Shown here: one piece after another, positions 1-8,845 of the stretch
Numbering within the stretch: position 1 is the stretch's first letter
Layout of the letters: each line of letters begins with the position of its first letter
Source of the DNA: Caulobacter sp.
GTDB taxonomy: Bacteria > Pseudomonadota > Alphaproteobacteria > Caulobacterales > Caulobacteraceae
Length of the DNA stretch: 64,000 nucleotides
Direction: 5' to 3'
Assembly (NCBI GenBank): GCA_016125585.1
Contig: WGLL01000004.1
Coordinates: forward strand, 62,001-126,000
The notes under the pieces: model-generated
Seen by the model: the letters and a program-made list of their open reading frames with translations, nothing else
Told to the model about the DNA's origin: nothing
Database searches by the model: none
Made by a program: the position numbers and the translations under genes

Positions 1-1047
1 GGCGAAAGCGATGGCCATGCCTGCCCCCAATACCAACTCAGCGAGACTGGCAACGCCACCAGCTTTTGCGGGTGGTTCAAGACGAACGGGACCTACGCCC
101 AGGAGACGGTCGGCGCGGTCAAGATCAGCCGCTGGAAGATTCCCTATATCGAGCTGTCGCGGGATCGCCGCAACGTGGTCTACACGCTGAGCTTCTGGAA
201 CAGCAAGACCAGGACACGCTCCGTGAAGAGCGGCGTCTACCCGTTGAGCGCGCCCTTCCAGTCCAGGCTGAGTCCGAAGTTCGACGCCGAGATCAAAGAC
301 TGCGTCTCAACCGAGGCATCAGCCAAGGCGGTGGCCGGCTGCACGACGATCCTTTCCAGCGGCCTGGCCGATCCTGTGGAGATGACGGGTCTCTACAGCC
401 GTCGCGGCCTCCTCAGAGCCCTGATGAAGGATTACGCCGGTGCCCTCGCTGATTTCGAGGCCGCGATCGCGATGTCGCCGACCTCGGAAGCAAAGGGCGA
501 GGCGGCCTACCTGAGAGCCGAAATCTATCGCCAGATGGGCCGTCCCGCCGACCAGGCGGCGGAGCTGGACAGGGCCCTCGCCAGCTATCCGGGTCAGGCC
601 GACGCCCGGTGGGCGCGGGGCGAGATGCGGGAAGCGGCGGGACAGTACAAGGAGGCCGTGGACGATTTTGAGCAGGCCCGCTGGGTGCTCACCTACGACC
701 CCGCCCTGCTCAACGCCCTCTGCTGGAACCGGGCCGCCAATCTCAACGCCGACCTTGCGAAAGCGCGCAAGGACTGCGACCGGGCGATCAGCCTGAACCC
801 GGAGACCAGCGCCTATCGCGACAGCCGCGGCATGGTGGCGTTGCGGGAGGCGGACTGGCAGGCCGCTTTCGACACCTATACCGTCGCAATAGGCCTGGAT
901 CCTGACGACCCCTCCCCATGGTTCGGGCGCGCGATCGCGGCCAGCCGCCTGTCGATGAAAGACCGGGCGGCGAGCGACCTCGCCAGGGCCCGCGCCCTGT
1001 CCAGGACCGTCGAGGCTGACTACGCCAGGCGGGGGCTCAAGCCCTGA
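1..1047 (+). CDS. TPR-repeat protein, 5' end outside window
   Basis: The frame is open from the first base, so the gene starts upstream of the window and 348 codons of its 3' part are visible. From about codon 100 the sequence consists of tetratricopeptide-like helical pairs (AGALADFEAAIAMSP, YKEAVDDFEQA, AFDTYTVAIGLDPDD), a protein-protein interaction scaffold. The first ~90 codons contain several Cys and Trp residues and are not TPR. I do not recognise them. A GTG at 175 could act as an internal start, but coding character continues upstream of it. The partner and cellular role are unknown. Two tandem copies of an intergenic repeat follow immediately after the stop codon. Confidence 0.75.
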   Translation, partial: GESDGHACPQYQLSETGNATSFCGWFKTNGTYAQETVGAVKISRWKIPYIELSRDRRNVVYTLSFWNSKTRTRSVKSGVYPLSAPFQSRLSPKFDAEIKDCVSTEASAKAVAGCTTILSSGLADPVEMTGLYSRRGLLRALMKDYAGALADFEAAIAMSPTSEAKGEAAYLRAEIYRQMGRPADQAAELDRALASYPGQADARWARGEMREAAGQYKEAVDDFEQARWVLTYDPALLNALCWNRAANLNADLAKARKDCDRAISLNPETSAYRDSRGMVALREADWQAAFDTYTVAIGLDPDDPSPWFGRAIAASRLSMKDRAASDLARARALSRTVEADYARRGLKP

Positions 1048-1050
1048 AGC

Positions 1051-1094
1051 GCGTTCCGATAAGTGGGAACCTGTTATCGGATCAAACGCGCGAC
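1051..1094 (+). repeat. Intergenic repeat family A, copy 1
   Basis: A 44-bp unit containing GTTCCGATAAGTGGGAACC and ending in AAACGCGCGAC. Inside it CCGATAA pairs with TTATCGG, giving a hairpin. Copy 2 lies 56 bp downstream in the same orientation, and a diverged inverted copy is at 24265-24310. Confidence 0.85.
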
Positions 1095-1106
1095 CGAAAG
1101 AATGCC

Positions 1107-1150
1107 GCGTTCCGATAAGTGGGAACCGGTTATCGGATCAAACGCGCGAC
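1107..1150 (+). repeat. Intergenic repeat family A, copy 2
   Basis: Differs from copy 1 at a single base (CCTGTTATC against CCGGTTATC). The rest of the gap from 1048 to 1376 holds no credible gene. Its A+T-richer stretch at about 1230-1310 is where the promoter of the following TonB-dependent receptor should lie, but I see no clear -35/-10 pair. Confidence 0.85.
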
Positions 1151-1376
1151 CAACAAGGGTCTGGAGCGGATGACGTTCCCCGGCGACTTCCGTTGGCGGG
1201 CGGCGCGGTTGAAGCCGGGGAAATTCGGGAAAAACATTCAGTAATGATGCAGGCGATGTTGATTAACGGCGCCCTTGCCCATCATGACCAACACTTAACT
1301 TTCTAAAGCCCGGCCCCCTCTATATCCGCTCTACCTGTCAGCGGGAGCAAAGGCCCCCGTCAGGGGAGTGCTTCCG

Positions 1377-3608
1377 GTGCGTTCGTTCCGTTCCAGTCTG
1401 TTTCTCGGCGTCGCCTTCGCGGCCGCCGCCACCTCCGCCTTCGCCCAATCGCCCGCGCCCCAATCGCCGGCGCCGGCTCCCGCCCCCGAGGCCAAGCCGG
1501 CTGAGAAAGACGACACCACCGTCGATGCGGTCGAGGTCAAGGTCGCTCCGGCCGAAGTCCGCACCTCGATCGACTCCACCAGCTACAGCTTGGCCAACGA
1601 CCTGCAGGCCAGCACCGGCACCCTGGCCGACGCCCTGCGCGGCGTGCCGTCGGTGGATGTCGATCCGGACGGCAACGTCTCCCTGCGCGGCGATTCCAAC
1701 GTCACCATCCTGGTCGACGGCCGCCCCTCGGGCATGCTCAGCGGCGACGGTCGCGGCCAGGCCATCCTGTCGCTGCCGGCCGACCGCTACAGCCGCATCG
1801 AGGTGATGACCAACCCCAGCGCCGCCTACAGCCCCGAGGGCTCGGGCGGGGTCATCAACCTGATCACCAAGCCGACCGCGCCCAAGCCCGGCCAGACCGT
1901 CACCGGCTCGCTGCGCGCCAACCTCGGCGACGACGGCCGCTGGAACCTCGGCGTCAGCGGCGGCTACCAGAAGGACAAGCTGTCCCTCTCCGGCGACCTC
2001 AGCGGTCGCCATGACCGCAGCGTGCAGTCGGCCGACCGGGTCCGCCAGAGCCTCGATCCCCTTACCGGAGATGTCCTCTCCACCACCCGCCAGACCCAAG
2101 ACGCCCAGGGCCCGGCCGATGTGCTGATCGGCCGCGTCTCCGCCGACTACCGCCTGACCGACAAGCTGACCCTGACCGGCGAGCTGCGCGGCAACTTGAT
2201 CGACGCCGGCGGCTCGGGCCTGCAGACCTACGAGACCACCGACGCCGGCGGCGTCGCCACCAGCCGCTACAGCCGCGACGGCCGCTTCAACTTCTCCGGC
2301 GACAACCTCGGCGCCACCCTGCGCACGGTCCGCGCCTTCGACGGCGCCGGCCACGAGTGGACCAACGAGCTGCGCTATGATCGCAACAAGGGCCACGTCT
2401 CGCTGGGCTCGCGGGCCGAATACGACCTGCCCGCCGCGCCGGACCTGTACGAGCAGACCGACAACCGCTTCCTGATCAACGGGCTCGGCTTCACCAGTTC
2501 CTACGTGCGGCCAATGGAGAACGACGCCAAGCTGCGCGCCGGCTATGAGCTGGACTACCGCGACGTCGGCTTCAGCAACGGCACCAGCCGCGGCCCGGCC
2601 CCGGGCGCCCTGGTCCCCGACCCCTTCGTCACCAACCGCCTGGACTTCAACCAGACCGTCCACGCCCTCTACGCCACTTATGAGCGGCCGTTCGGCAAGC
2701 TGTCGGCCCAGGCCGGCCTGCGCCTCGAATACGCCGACATCCAGCTCAACCAGGTGACCACCGGCGTCTCGCGCGACCAGGACTATCTGCGCCTCTACCC
2801 GACCCTGCACCTCGCCTACGACATCACCGACAAGCAGCAGATCAAGGCCAGCTACAGCCGCCGCATCCAGCGCCCGCAGCCCTTCCTGCTCAACCCCTTC
2901 GTCAGCTACCAGGACCCTCTGAACCTGCGCTCGGGCAATCCAGACCTGAAGCCCCAGGAAACCGACGCCTACGAGCTGATGTGGCAGCTGCGCACGGGCC
3001 AGACCTTCTACCAGGCCACCCTCTATTTCCGCGACACCGACAAGGCCTTCACCGAGGTGGCGACCGACATCGGCGGCGGGGTGCTGCTGACCCGGCCCGA
3101 GAACCTCGGCTCGCGCCGCGATCTGGGCGTCGAGCTGGTCGCCACCGGCCCGCTGAGCAAGACCCTGAAGTACAACGCCAGCCTCAACCTCTACCGCCAG
3201 GAGATCGATGCGGTCGGCCTGACCGGCGCCGCCGACCGCTCCGGCACGGTGGTCAGCGGCCGCGCCAGCCTCAACTGGCAGCCGACCCCGGAGGACTTCG
3301 TCCAGCTGTCGGGCTTCTATCAGGGCGAGTCCCTGACCGCCCAGGGCAAGCGCGAGGCCGGCGGCATGCTGAACCTCGGCTACCGCCGCAAGCTGACCGA
3401 CAAGCTGGCCCTGCAGGTCACCGCCCGCGACCTGCTCGACAATTTCGGCGACACCACCACCACCCGCACCGCGACCTTCACCGACCGCAACGAACGCACC
3501 TTCGTCGGCCGCGCCGTCTTCATCGGCCTGACCTGGACCTTCGGCGCCAAGCCCAAACGCGAACGCGAACCCCAGTTCGACTTCTCCGGTCCCCCCACCG
3601 GCGGCTGA
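1377..3608 (+). CDS. TonB-dependent outer-membrane receptor
   Basis: An outer-membrane beta-barrel importer powered by TonB-ExbBD. An N-terminal signal peptide ends near AFA|QSPAP and is followed by a Pro/Ala-rich linker. A plug domain (GVPSVDVDPDGNVSLRG, VTILVDGRPSG) covers roughly residues 60-150, and alternating barrel strands of the OMP_b-brl_3 type run to a C-terminal aromatic-containing strand. At about 743 aa the length is normal. I place the start at GTG 1377, because AGGGGAG sits 9 bases upstream. A GTG at 1368 overlaps that Shine-Dalgarno sequence. The substrate (siderophore, sugar or peptide) cannot be read from the sequence, and no transport partner is adjacent. Confidence 0.9.
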   Translation: MRSFRSSLFLGVAFAAAATSAFAQSPAPQSPAPAPAPEAKPAEKDDTTVDAVEVKVAPAEVRTSIDSTSYSLANDLQASTGTLADALRGVPSVDVDPDGNVSLRGDSNVTILVDGRPSGMLSGDGRGQAILSLPADRYSRIEVMTNPSAAYSPEGSGGVINLITKPTAPKPGQTVTGSLRANLGDDGRWNLGVSGGYQKDKLSLSGDLSGRHDRSVQSADRVRQSLDPLTGDVLSTTRQTQDAQGPADVLIGRVSADYRLTDKLTLTGELRGNLIDAGGSGLQTYETTDAGGVATSRYSRDGRFNFSGDNLGATLRTVRAFDGAGHEWTNELRYDRNKGHVSLGSRAEYDLPAAPDLYEQTDNRFLINGLGFTSSYVRPMENDAKLRAGYELDYRDVGFSNGTSRGPAPGALVPDPFVTNRLDFNQTVHALYATYERPFGKLSAQAGLRLEYADIQLNQVTTGVSRDQDYLRLYPTLHLAYDITDKQQIKASYSRRIQRPQPFLLNPFVSYQDPLNLRSGNPDLKPQETDAYELMWQLRTGQTFYQATLYFRDTDKAFTEVATDIGGGVLLTRPENLGSRRDLGVELVATGPLSKTLKYNASLNLYRQEIDAVGLTGAADRSGTVVSGRASLNWQPTPEDFVQLSGFYQGESLTAQGKREAGGMLNLGYRRKLTDKLALQVTARDLLDNFGDTTTTRTATFTDRNERTFVGRAVFIGLTWTFGAKPKREREPQFDFSGPPTGG

Positions 3609-3695
3609 GGCTCTCCCCACTCCCCGCCGTCATCCCGGGCGCCCAAAGGGCGACCAGGGACCCAGTGGACTGCAACCCTTCGCACCCCAACCGTC

Positions 3696-3718
3696 ACCCC
3701 CGGACGCGTTCCGGGGGT
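3696..3718. terminator. Perfect 9-bp hairpin after the TonB receptor
   Basis: ACCCCCGGA at 3696-3704 pairs with TCCGGGGGT at 3710-3718 around a 5-base loop. No T-run follows, so it may be a repeat hairpin rather than an intrinsic terminator. Confidence 0.4.
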
Positions 3719-3822
3719 CCATTGACTCAAGCCCCGACCGGTCGTTCTCCGCTGGTCCGAGGCCCGTGCGTATGGATCACCGGAAAAGGTCCGGTGAGGA
3801 CGGAAGCGAGGTTGTACAGCCC

Positions 3823-3859
3823 GTCATCCCGGACGGTCGCAGACCGATCCGGGACCCAG
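3823..3859 (+). repeat. Intergenic repeat family B (GTCATCCCGG...CCGGGACCCAG)
   Basis: Begins GTCATCCCGGACGG and ends ATCCGGGACCCAG, with TCCCGGA/TCCGGGA forming a stem. A partial copy starts at 3629, and an inverted pair lies at 61499-61539 and 61585-61624. The gap 3609-4038 contains no credible gene, only these repeats and the inverted repeat at 3875. Confidence 0.8.
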
Positions 3860-3874
3860 AAGCGGGCCGTCACG

Positions 3875-3957
3875 CCAATTCGGTGACAGTCACTTTTTTC
3901 AGTCACGCCGGTGTCGCCGCCGCCCTGCCGCGAAAAAAGTGACTGTCACCGAATTGG
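3875..3957. repeat. Perfect 26-bp inverted repeat with a 31-base loop
   Basis: The left arm 3875-3900 (starts CCAATTCGGTGACAG, ends CACTTTTTTC) is an exact reverse complement of the right arm 3932-3957. Pairing stops abruptly on both sides. The element lies between two convergent genes, so a role in bidirectional termination is possible. Its size and perfect arms also fit a miniature transposable or REP-type element. Confidence 0.85.
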
Positions 3958-4038
3958 AGCATCTCCGCCCCCTCACCCCTCCGCGCCGGTCGATGGGCTC
4001 AACCCCTTCGCCCGCCCCGCCCGACCTCACCGTCCATC

Positions 4039-4527
4039 TCACCGCCCGATGATGGTGATGTCCCCGTTCCGCTCCAGCGACGCCGACCGGATCTCCGAGA
4101 CGTCGTCGTATCCCGCCGCCCGCAGCGCCATCCGCAGGTCGCCCGGGCCCAGGCCGGCCTTCTTCATCGCCGCCTCGTCCAGCACCCCGTCCATGGCCAG
4201 GCTGACCGAGCGGCCCTTGGTCAGGGTGCTCAGCCAGGACCAGCGGGCCGAGGCGCGGGCCAGCAGGCCGTGCAGCCCGACCAGCAGGATGGTCGCCGTC
4301 AGGGTCGGCAGGAAGGGGGCGCTGCCGGTGATGGCCCGGCTGAGATTGGAGCCGACGATGACCGCCAGGATGATGTCCAGGGCGCTCCATTTGCCGAACG
4401 CCCGGGTGGCGGCGAAGCGGACGATGAGCAGGCCCAGGATGAAGATCAGCACCGCCCGCAGCGACATCTGCAGCACCCCGATGTCCTGGCCCTGGGTTCC
4501 GATCAGCTCGTGCAGCATCGCCATCAT
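4039..4527 (-). CDS. YetF-domain (DUF421) membrane protein
   Basis: A 162-residue membrane protein of the YetF/YcaP family. Three hydrophobic helices (LRAVLIFILGLLIVRF, ALDIILAVIVGSNLS, TLTATILLVGLHGLL) precede the conserved soluble C-terminal domain (KGRSVSLAMDGVLDEAAMKKAGL...GDLRMALRAAGYDD). The function of the family is not established. The frame extends to 4668, but that extension is rich in low-complexity residues and lacks family character. ATG at 4527 (or 4524) puts the first helix in the usual place. It is divergent from rsgA across a 292-base gap that should hold both promoters. Confidence 0.8.
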   Translation of the reverse strand: MMAMLHELIGTQGQDIGVLQMSLRAVLIFILGLLIVRFAATRAFGKWSALDIILAVIVGSNLSRAITGSAPFLPTLTATILLVGLHGLLARASARWSWLSTLTKGRSVSLAMDGVLDEAAMKKAGLGPGDLRMALRAAGYDDVSEIRSASLERNGDITIIGR

Positions 4528-4819
4528 GCCGCGACCGCCCGTTGCGGGGTCGGCGTCCCGGCGGGCCGGGCGGTGAGCGTTATTCTCGGCATCTGCGTCT
4601 CCCCTAGCGGCCTGATCCGGCGGCCCGCCGCCCGTGGCCGTTGCAGGCGTAACTGGCGGACCGGCCATCCGGCTCCCTCGCGCGGTGTGAAAAGGCGGCC
4701 GCCGCCCCGTCGCCCGGTCATTGAACCTGTCCCGCTATCGGCCCGGCGAACGGCTCTGTAGGATGGGCCGGCGCTTCGACAGCAACCCGCCCTCGGCAAG
4801 GCCCCGGAAGTCTCATGAC

Positions 4820-5878
4820 GTGATCGCCCAATACGGATGGACCGACCGGCTGGCGCGGGCCTTCGCGCCCCACGCCCGCGACGGCCATGTCCCCGGCCGC
4901 GTCGTGGTGCAGCAGCGCAACGGCTATCTGCTGGCCACCGACCGGGGCGAGGTGCGGGCCAAGGTCTCCGGCCGGCTGCGGCACGAGGCCGGCGAGGAGG
5001 GCGCCCCGGCCGTCGGCGACTGGGTGGCCCTGTCGCCCGATCCCGGCCAGCGGACGGCGACCATCCACGCGGTGCTGCCGCGCCGCACCGCCTTCGTCCG
5101 GCGGGCCGCCCACAGCGCCGCGACGGTGCAGGTGATCGCCGCCAATATCGATGTCGCCTTCGTCGTCGCCTCGCTGAACGCCGACCTCAACGCCCGCCGC
5201 ATCGAACGCTACCTCGCCGCCGCCTGGCAGAGCGGGGCCCGGCCGGTGGTGGTGCTGACCAAGGCCGATCTTTGCGAGGACCCCGGGGCCGAGGCCGAGC
5301 GGATCGCCGACCTGGCCGGCGACTGCCCGGTGATCGCCGTCTCGGCGCGGCGGGGCGAGGGGCTGGACGCCCTGCGGGCCGGGCTCGGGTCCGGCGAGAC
5401 CTGCGTGCTGATCGGCTCGTCCGGGGCCGGCAAGTCGACCCTGGTCAACGCCCTGCTGGGCCAGGAGCGGATGGCGACGGCGGAGATCCGCCAGGGCGAC
5501 GACAAGGGCCGCCACACCACCAGCCACCGGGAACTGGTGCTGCTGCCCGGCGGCGGGCTGATCATCGACACCCCCGGCATGCGCGAGGTCGGGCTGATCG
5601 GCGAGGACGACGGGGTGGCGGCGGTGTTCGACGATGTCGAGGCCCTGGTCGCCGCCTGCCGGTTCAGCGACTGCGGCCACGGCGGCGAGCCGGGCTGCGC
5701 GGTGCGGGCGGCCCTGGACAGCGGCGCGCTGACCGCCGACCGCTGGGACCACTTCCGCAAGCTGGAGCTGGAGCTGTCCGCCGCGGCAGACAAGACCGAG
5801 GCCGCCCGCAAGGACGCCGAGCGCCGCGTCCACAAGGCCTGGCGCGCCGGCAAGAAGGCCGACCGCGACTCCGGCTGA
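4820..5878 (+). CDS. rsgA: Ribosome small-subunit-dependent GTPase A
   Basis: A circularly permuted GTPase that checks late 30S maturation and hydrolyses GTP on the ribosome. An N-terminal OB-fold (GRVVVQQRNGYLL...VGDWVAL) is followed by GTPase motifs in permuted order: G4 (VLTKADL), G1/P-loop (GSSGAGKST), G2 (DDKGRHTTSH) and G3 (DTPGMRE). The C-terminal zinc knuckle has the C-x5-C-x-H-x5-C spacing (CRFSDCGHGGEPGC). I chose GTG 4820 (IAQYGWTDRLARAFAPHA is the usual N terminus), with GGAAG 9 bases upstream. Longer starts at 4721 or 4763 add unconserved residues. Confidence 0.93.
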   Translation: MIAQYGWTDRLARAFAPHARDGHVPGRVVVQQRNGYLLATDRGEVRAKVSGRLRHEAGEEGAPAVGDWVALSPDPGQRTATIHAVLPRRTAFVRRAAHSAATVQVIAANIDVAFVVASLNADLNARRIERYLAAAWQSGARPVVVLTKADLCEDPGAEAERIADLAGDCPVIAVSARRGEGLDALRAGLGSGETCVLIGSSGAGKSTLVNALLGQERMATAEIRQGDDKGRHTTSHRELVLLPGGGLIIDTPGMREVGLIGEDDGVAAVFDDVEALVAACRFSDCGHGGEPGCAVRAALDSGALTADRWDHFRKLELELSAAADKTEAARKDAERRVHKAWRAGKKADRDSG

Positions 5879-5887
5879 CCCCGCACG

Positions 5888-5921
5888 CCGCGCGTCGCGA
5901 CCCTCCGGCGCGCGGTTTTTT
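5888..5921 (+). terminator. Intrinsic terminator of rsgA
   Basis: CCGCGCG at 5888-5894 pairs with CGCGCGG at 5909-5915, directly followed by six T residues at 5916-5921. It starts 10 bases after the rsgA stop codon. Confidence 0.8.
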
Positions 5922-5991
5922 GAAGAAACTCCCCCGCTCGGGCCAAGGATCAGTCTAGGTGTCCTATTCCCGACCTTTCGAGAGACGTCCC

Positions 5992-6315
5992 ATGCCTGCC
6001 TTCACCATCGTCACCACCAGCGCGGCCCAGGGGGCCGACGCGGCCGAGATCAGCACCCTGACCGACGACTTCGCCGACCTGAGCGAGGCCCTGGGCTATT
6101 CGCGCCGCATGGCCGAGGAGATGGCCGGTTTCGCCGGACAGCTGTCGCTGGACCTCGACTACAGCAACATCGGCCTCTACGACGGCGACCTGCTGGACGA
6201 GGAGCCCGGTCCCGAGCACGCCGCCTTCCTGGGCCTGTGGGTGCTGGACGACGAGGGTGCCGCCTTCGTCACCGCGGAAGACTTCCACGCCGACGCCGAG
6301 GCCGAAGCCAGCTAG
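5992..6315 (+). CDS. Hypothetical acidic protein
   Basis: A 107-residue, strongly acidic soluble protein (…LSLDLDYSNIGLYDGDLLDEEPGP…) with no signal peptide or membrane helix. I do not recognise a family. ATG 5992 is preferred over GTG 5959, because the extra 11 residues are arginine-rich and unlike the rest, and GAGAG lies just upstream of 5992. It is followed 29 bases later by the permease gene on the same strand, so the two may be co-transcribed. Confidence 0.6.
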   Translation: MPAFTIVTTSAAQGADAAEISTLTDDFADLSEALGYSRRMAEEMAGFAGQLSLDLDYSNIGLYDGDLLDEEPGPEHAAFLGLWVLDDEGAAFVTAEDFHADAEAEAS

Positions 6316-6344
6316 GCGCGGGCTGACCTGACAGAGCAGAGCCC

Positions 6345-7628
6345 ATGGCCGCGCCCGACGACACCCTCCCCGACGCCTACGATCCGCTGGTTCCCGTCCC
6401 CGCCACCCGCCGGGTATTCGGGGCGCTGGACGCCTTTTCCCTCTGGTTCAGCCTCGGCATCGGCCTGCTGGTGCTGCAGGCCGGCGCCTTTCTCGTGCCG
6501 GGGCTCAGCCTGCCGGCGGCGCTGGGCGCCATTGTCGTGGGCTCGGTGCTGGGGGTGCTGCTGCTGGCCGCCGCCGGCCTGGTCGGAGCCGAGACCGGGA
6601 TGTCGGCCATCGGCTCGCTGCGGCCGGCGCTGGGCGCGCGCGGGGCGGCCATCCCGGCCGTCCTCAACGCGGTGCAGCTGACCGGCTGGGGCGCCTTCGA
6701 GATCATCGCCATGCGCGATTCCGCCGACGCCCTGGCCCGCCAGACCTTCGGCGGCTCCAGCCCGATCCTCTGGACCCTGCTGTTCGGGGCCCTGGCCACC
6801 GGACTGGCGATCATGGGGCCGGTCTCCTTCGTGCGCCGCTTCCTGCGGGCCTGGGGGCTGTGGTTGCTGCTGGGCGGGGCCGGCTGGCTCAGCTGGCGGC
6901 TGCTGGCCGACCACGACCTGGCCGCCCTGCTGGCCCGCCCGGGCACCGGCGAGATGAGCTTCGCCGCCGGGGTCGATCTGGTGGTGGCCATGCCGCTGTC
7001 CTGGCTGCCGCTGATCGCCGACTACACCCGCTTCGGCCGCACCCCGGGGGCGATGTTCCGCGGCACCGGCCTGGGCTATCTGCTGGCCAACATCTGGTTC
7101 ATGGCCCTGGGCGCCGCCTACGCCATGGTCGCCGGCGGCGGGGCCGGCATGCTGGTCTCGGCCCTGGCGGCGACGGGCAGCGGCATCGCCCTGCTGCTGA
7201 TCGTCATCGACGAGACCGACAACACCTTCGCCGACATCCATTCGGCCGCCGTTTCCACCGCCACCCTGGTCCGGGCGCGGCCCGCCCGGCTGGCCATCGG
7301 CTTCGGGGTCCTTTGCACCGCCATCGCCCTGGTCGCGCCGATGGACCGCTACGAGAGCTTCCTGCTGCTGATCGGCTCGGTGTTCGCGCCGCTGTTCGGG
7401 GTGCTGCTGGCCGACCACTTCATCGTCCGGCCCTGGCGGGTTTCGCCGGACGACGCCGTCCCTGGCCTCAACCTCGCCGGCCTGGCGTCCTGGGCGGTCG
7501 GCATCGGCGCCTACCAGGCCATGAGCCGCCTGCTGCCCGAGGTCGGCGCCACCCTGCCGGCCTTCGCCGCAGCGGTCATCGCCTATGTCGCCCTGCGCTG
7601 GTGGTCTCCCGGCCCGCGCCGGCCCTAG
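6345..7628 (+). CDS. NCS1-family purine/pyrimidine permease, CytX-like
   Basis: A 427-residue polytopic inner-membrane transporter with about 12 hydrophobic helices. Features of the NCS1 (cytosine/purine/hydantoin) family include an early conserved helix (DAFSLWFSLGIGLLVLQAG), the loop PLIADYTRFGR and the motif DETDNTFADIHSAAVS, which is typical of the hydroxymethylpyrimidine transporter subgroup CytX. I therefore infer uptake of a pyrimidine-type substrate, possibly a thiamine precursor. No thiamine gene or TPP riboswitch is visible beside it, so the substrate is uncertain. Confidence 0.8.
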   Translation: MAAPDDTLPDAYDPLVPVPATRRVFGALDAFSLWFSLGIGLLVLQAGAFLVPGLSLPAALGAIVVGSVLGVLLLAAAGLVGAETGMSAIGSLRPALGARGAAIPAVLNAVQLTGWGAFEIIAMRDSADALARQTFGGSSPILWTLLFGALATGLAIMGPVSFVRRFLRAWGLWLLLGGAGWLSWRLLADHDLAALLARPGTGEMSFAAGVDLVVAMPLSWLPLIADYTRFGRTPGAMFRGTGLGYLLANIWFMALGAAYAMVAGGGAGMLVSALAATGSGIALLLIVIDETDNTFADIHSAAVSTATLVRARPARLAIGFGVLCTAIALVAPMDRYESFLLLIGSVFAPLFGVLLADHFIVRPWRVSPDDAVPGLNLAGLASWAVGIGAYQAMSRLLPEVGATLPAFAAAVIAYVALRWWSPGPRRP

Positions 7629-7648
7629 CTTTCGCGCCTGATCCGGTG

Positions 7649-7993
7649 TCAGGCGCGCAGGATCTTCTCCATGGCCTTGCCCCTGGCCAGTTCGTCGATG
7701 AGTTTGTCCAGATAGCGGATCTCCCGCATCAGCGGATCGGCGACCTCCTCGACGCGGACGCCGCAGACCACGCCGGTGATCAGGGTCCGGGCCGGGTTCA
7801 GGCCGGCCTCGCCGAAGAAGGTCTGGAAGTCGGTTCCGGCGGCCAGATGGGCCTCGAGCGCCGCCTGGCTGAAGCCGGTCAGCCAGCGGATGATCTGATC
7901 GACCTCGGCCTTGCTGCGGCCCTTGCGCTCGGCCTTGGCCACATAGTGCCGGTACACGCTGGCGACGCTGGTGGTGTAGATGCGGTGGCTCAT
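7649..7993 (-). CDS. DUF2200-family protein
   Basis: A 114-residue soluble protein with the conserved N terminus ([24 protein letters not shown]) and core ([51 protein letters not shown]) of DUF2200. No biochemical function is established for the family. It is convergent with the permease (20 bases between stop codons) and divergent from the GST gene. ATG 7993 gives the normal family N terminus. The longer open frame upstream is non-coding in character. Confidence 0.85.
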   Translation of the reverse strand: MSHRIYTTSVASVYRHYVAKAERKGRSKAEVDQIIRWLTGFSQAALEAHLAAGTDFQTFFGEAGLNPARTLITGVVCGVRVEEVADPLMREIRYLDKLIDELARGKAMEKILRA

Positions 7994-8098
7994 GCGCCCG
8001 TCGGTCCTCGCTGCGGTGGGACGGCGAAAAAGTCGCCGGGGCTGTCGCAAGGCCGCCCGCCGGTCCGTCCTTGGACCACGATGACCCGGAGGACCCGA

Positions 8099-8800
8099 AT
8101 GCGCAAGAACGCCCCCGACCCCGCCGCGAGCCCGCTCGCGACCCCGATCCTGACCGCCTTCGAAGCCTCCCCCGACCGCGGCCGGGGCCTGGCGCGGGAC
8201 ATGCGGGTGCGCTGGGCGCTGGAGGAGGTCGGCCAGCGCTGTGAGGTCCGCCTGCTGTCCTTCGAGGCGATGAAGCAGCCCGGCCACAAGGCGCTGCATC
8301 CGTTCGGCCAGATCCCGACCTGGCAGGAGGGCGAGCTGGCGCTGTTCGAGTCCGGGGCGATCGCGCTGCGGATCGCCGAGCGCCACGGCGGCCTTCTGCC
8401 CGCTGACGACCCTGGCCGGGCGCGAGCCGTCACCTGGCTGTTCGCGGCGCTGAACACCGTCGAGCCGCCGATCCTCGAGCTGACCATGGCCATGCTGCTG
8501 GAGCGCGACCAACCCTGGTATGTCGAACGGCTGCCGATGCTGCAGGACAGGGTGCGCGGCCGGCTGGACGACCTGACCCGCCGGCTCGGCGACGCCGACT
8601 GGCTGGACGGCGACTTCAGCGTCGGCGACCTGATGATGGTGTCGGTGCTGATGCGGCTGGGCGCCGCCAGCCCGCTGGACGCCTTCCCCGCCCTGGCGGC
8701 CTATGTCGCCCGCGGTCAGGCGCGTCCCGCCTACCAGCGGGCCTTTGCGGCGCAGCTGGCGGTGTTCAGGGCCTCCGCCGCCTCCCGGAGCGAGTCCTGA
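8099..8800 (+). CDS. Glutathione S-transferase family protein
   Basis: A 233-residue cytosolic GST-fold protein. The N-terminal thioredoxin-like domain has the cis-Pro region ([32 protein letters not shown]), and the C-terminal all-helical domain ends with the usual N-cap box region ([20 protein letters not shown]). ATG 8099 is supported by GGAGG six bases upstream. An in-frame ATG at 8081 lies before that site. The substrate is unknown. Confidence 0.85.
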   Translation: MRKNAPDPAASPLATPILTAFEASPDRGRGLARDMRVRWALEEVGQRCEVRLLSFEAMKQPGHKALHPFGQIPTWQEGELALFESGAIALRIAERHGGLLPADDPGRARAVTWLFAALNTVEPPILELTMAMLLERDQPWYVERLPMLQDRVRGRLDDLTRRLGDADWLDGDFSVGDLMMVSVLMRLGAASPLDAFPALAAYVARGQARPAYQRAFAAQLAVFRASAASRSES

Positions 8801-8845
8801 TCAGGGGGGACGGGTAATCGGACCAATCGCGGAGCCAGAAGGACC

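Noticed and set aside
1338-3620. A 760-codon open frame on the minus strand opposite the TonB receptor
   Set aside because: It is the GC-rich antisense of a gene with signal peptide, plug and barrel, and its own translation is low-complexity Gly/Ala/Val without any domain.
4528-4668. Longer N terminus for the YetF protein
   Set aside because: The added 47 residues are Pro/Ala/Arg/Asp-rich with no family similarity, and the membrane helix starts after Met at 4527.
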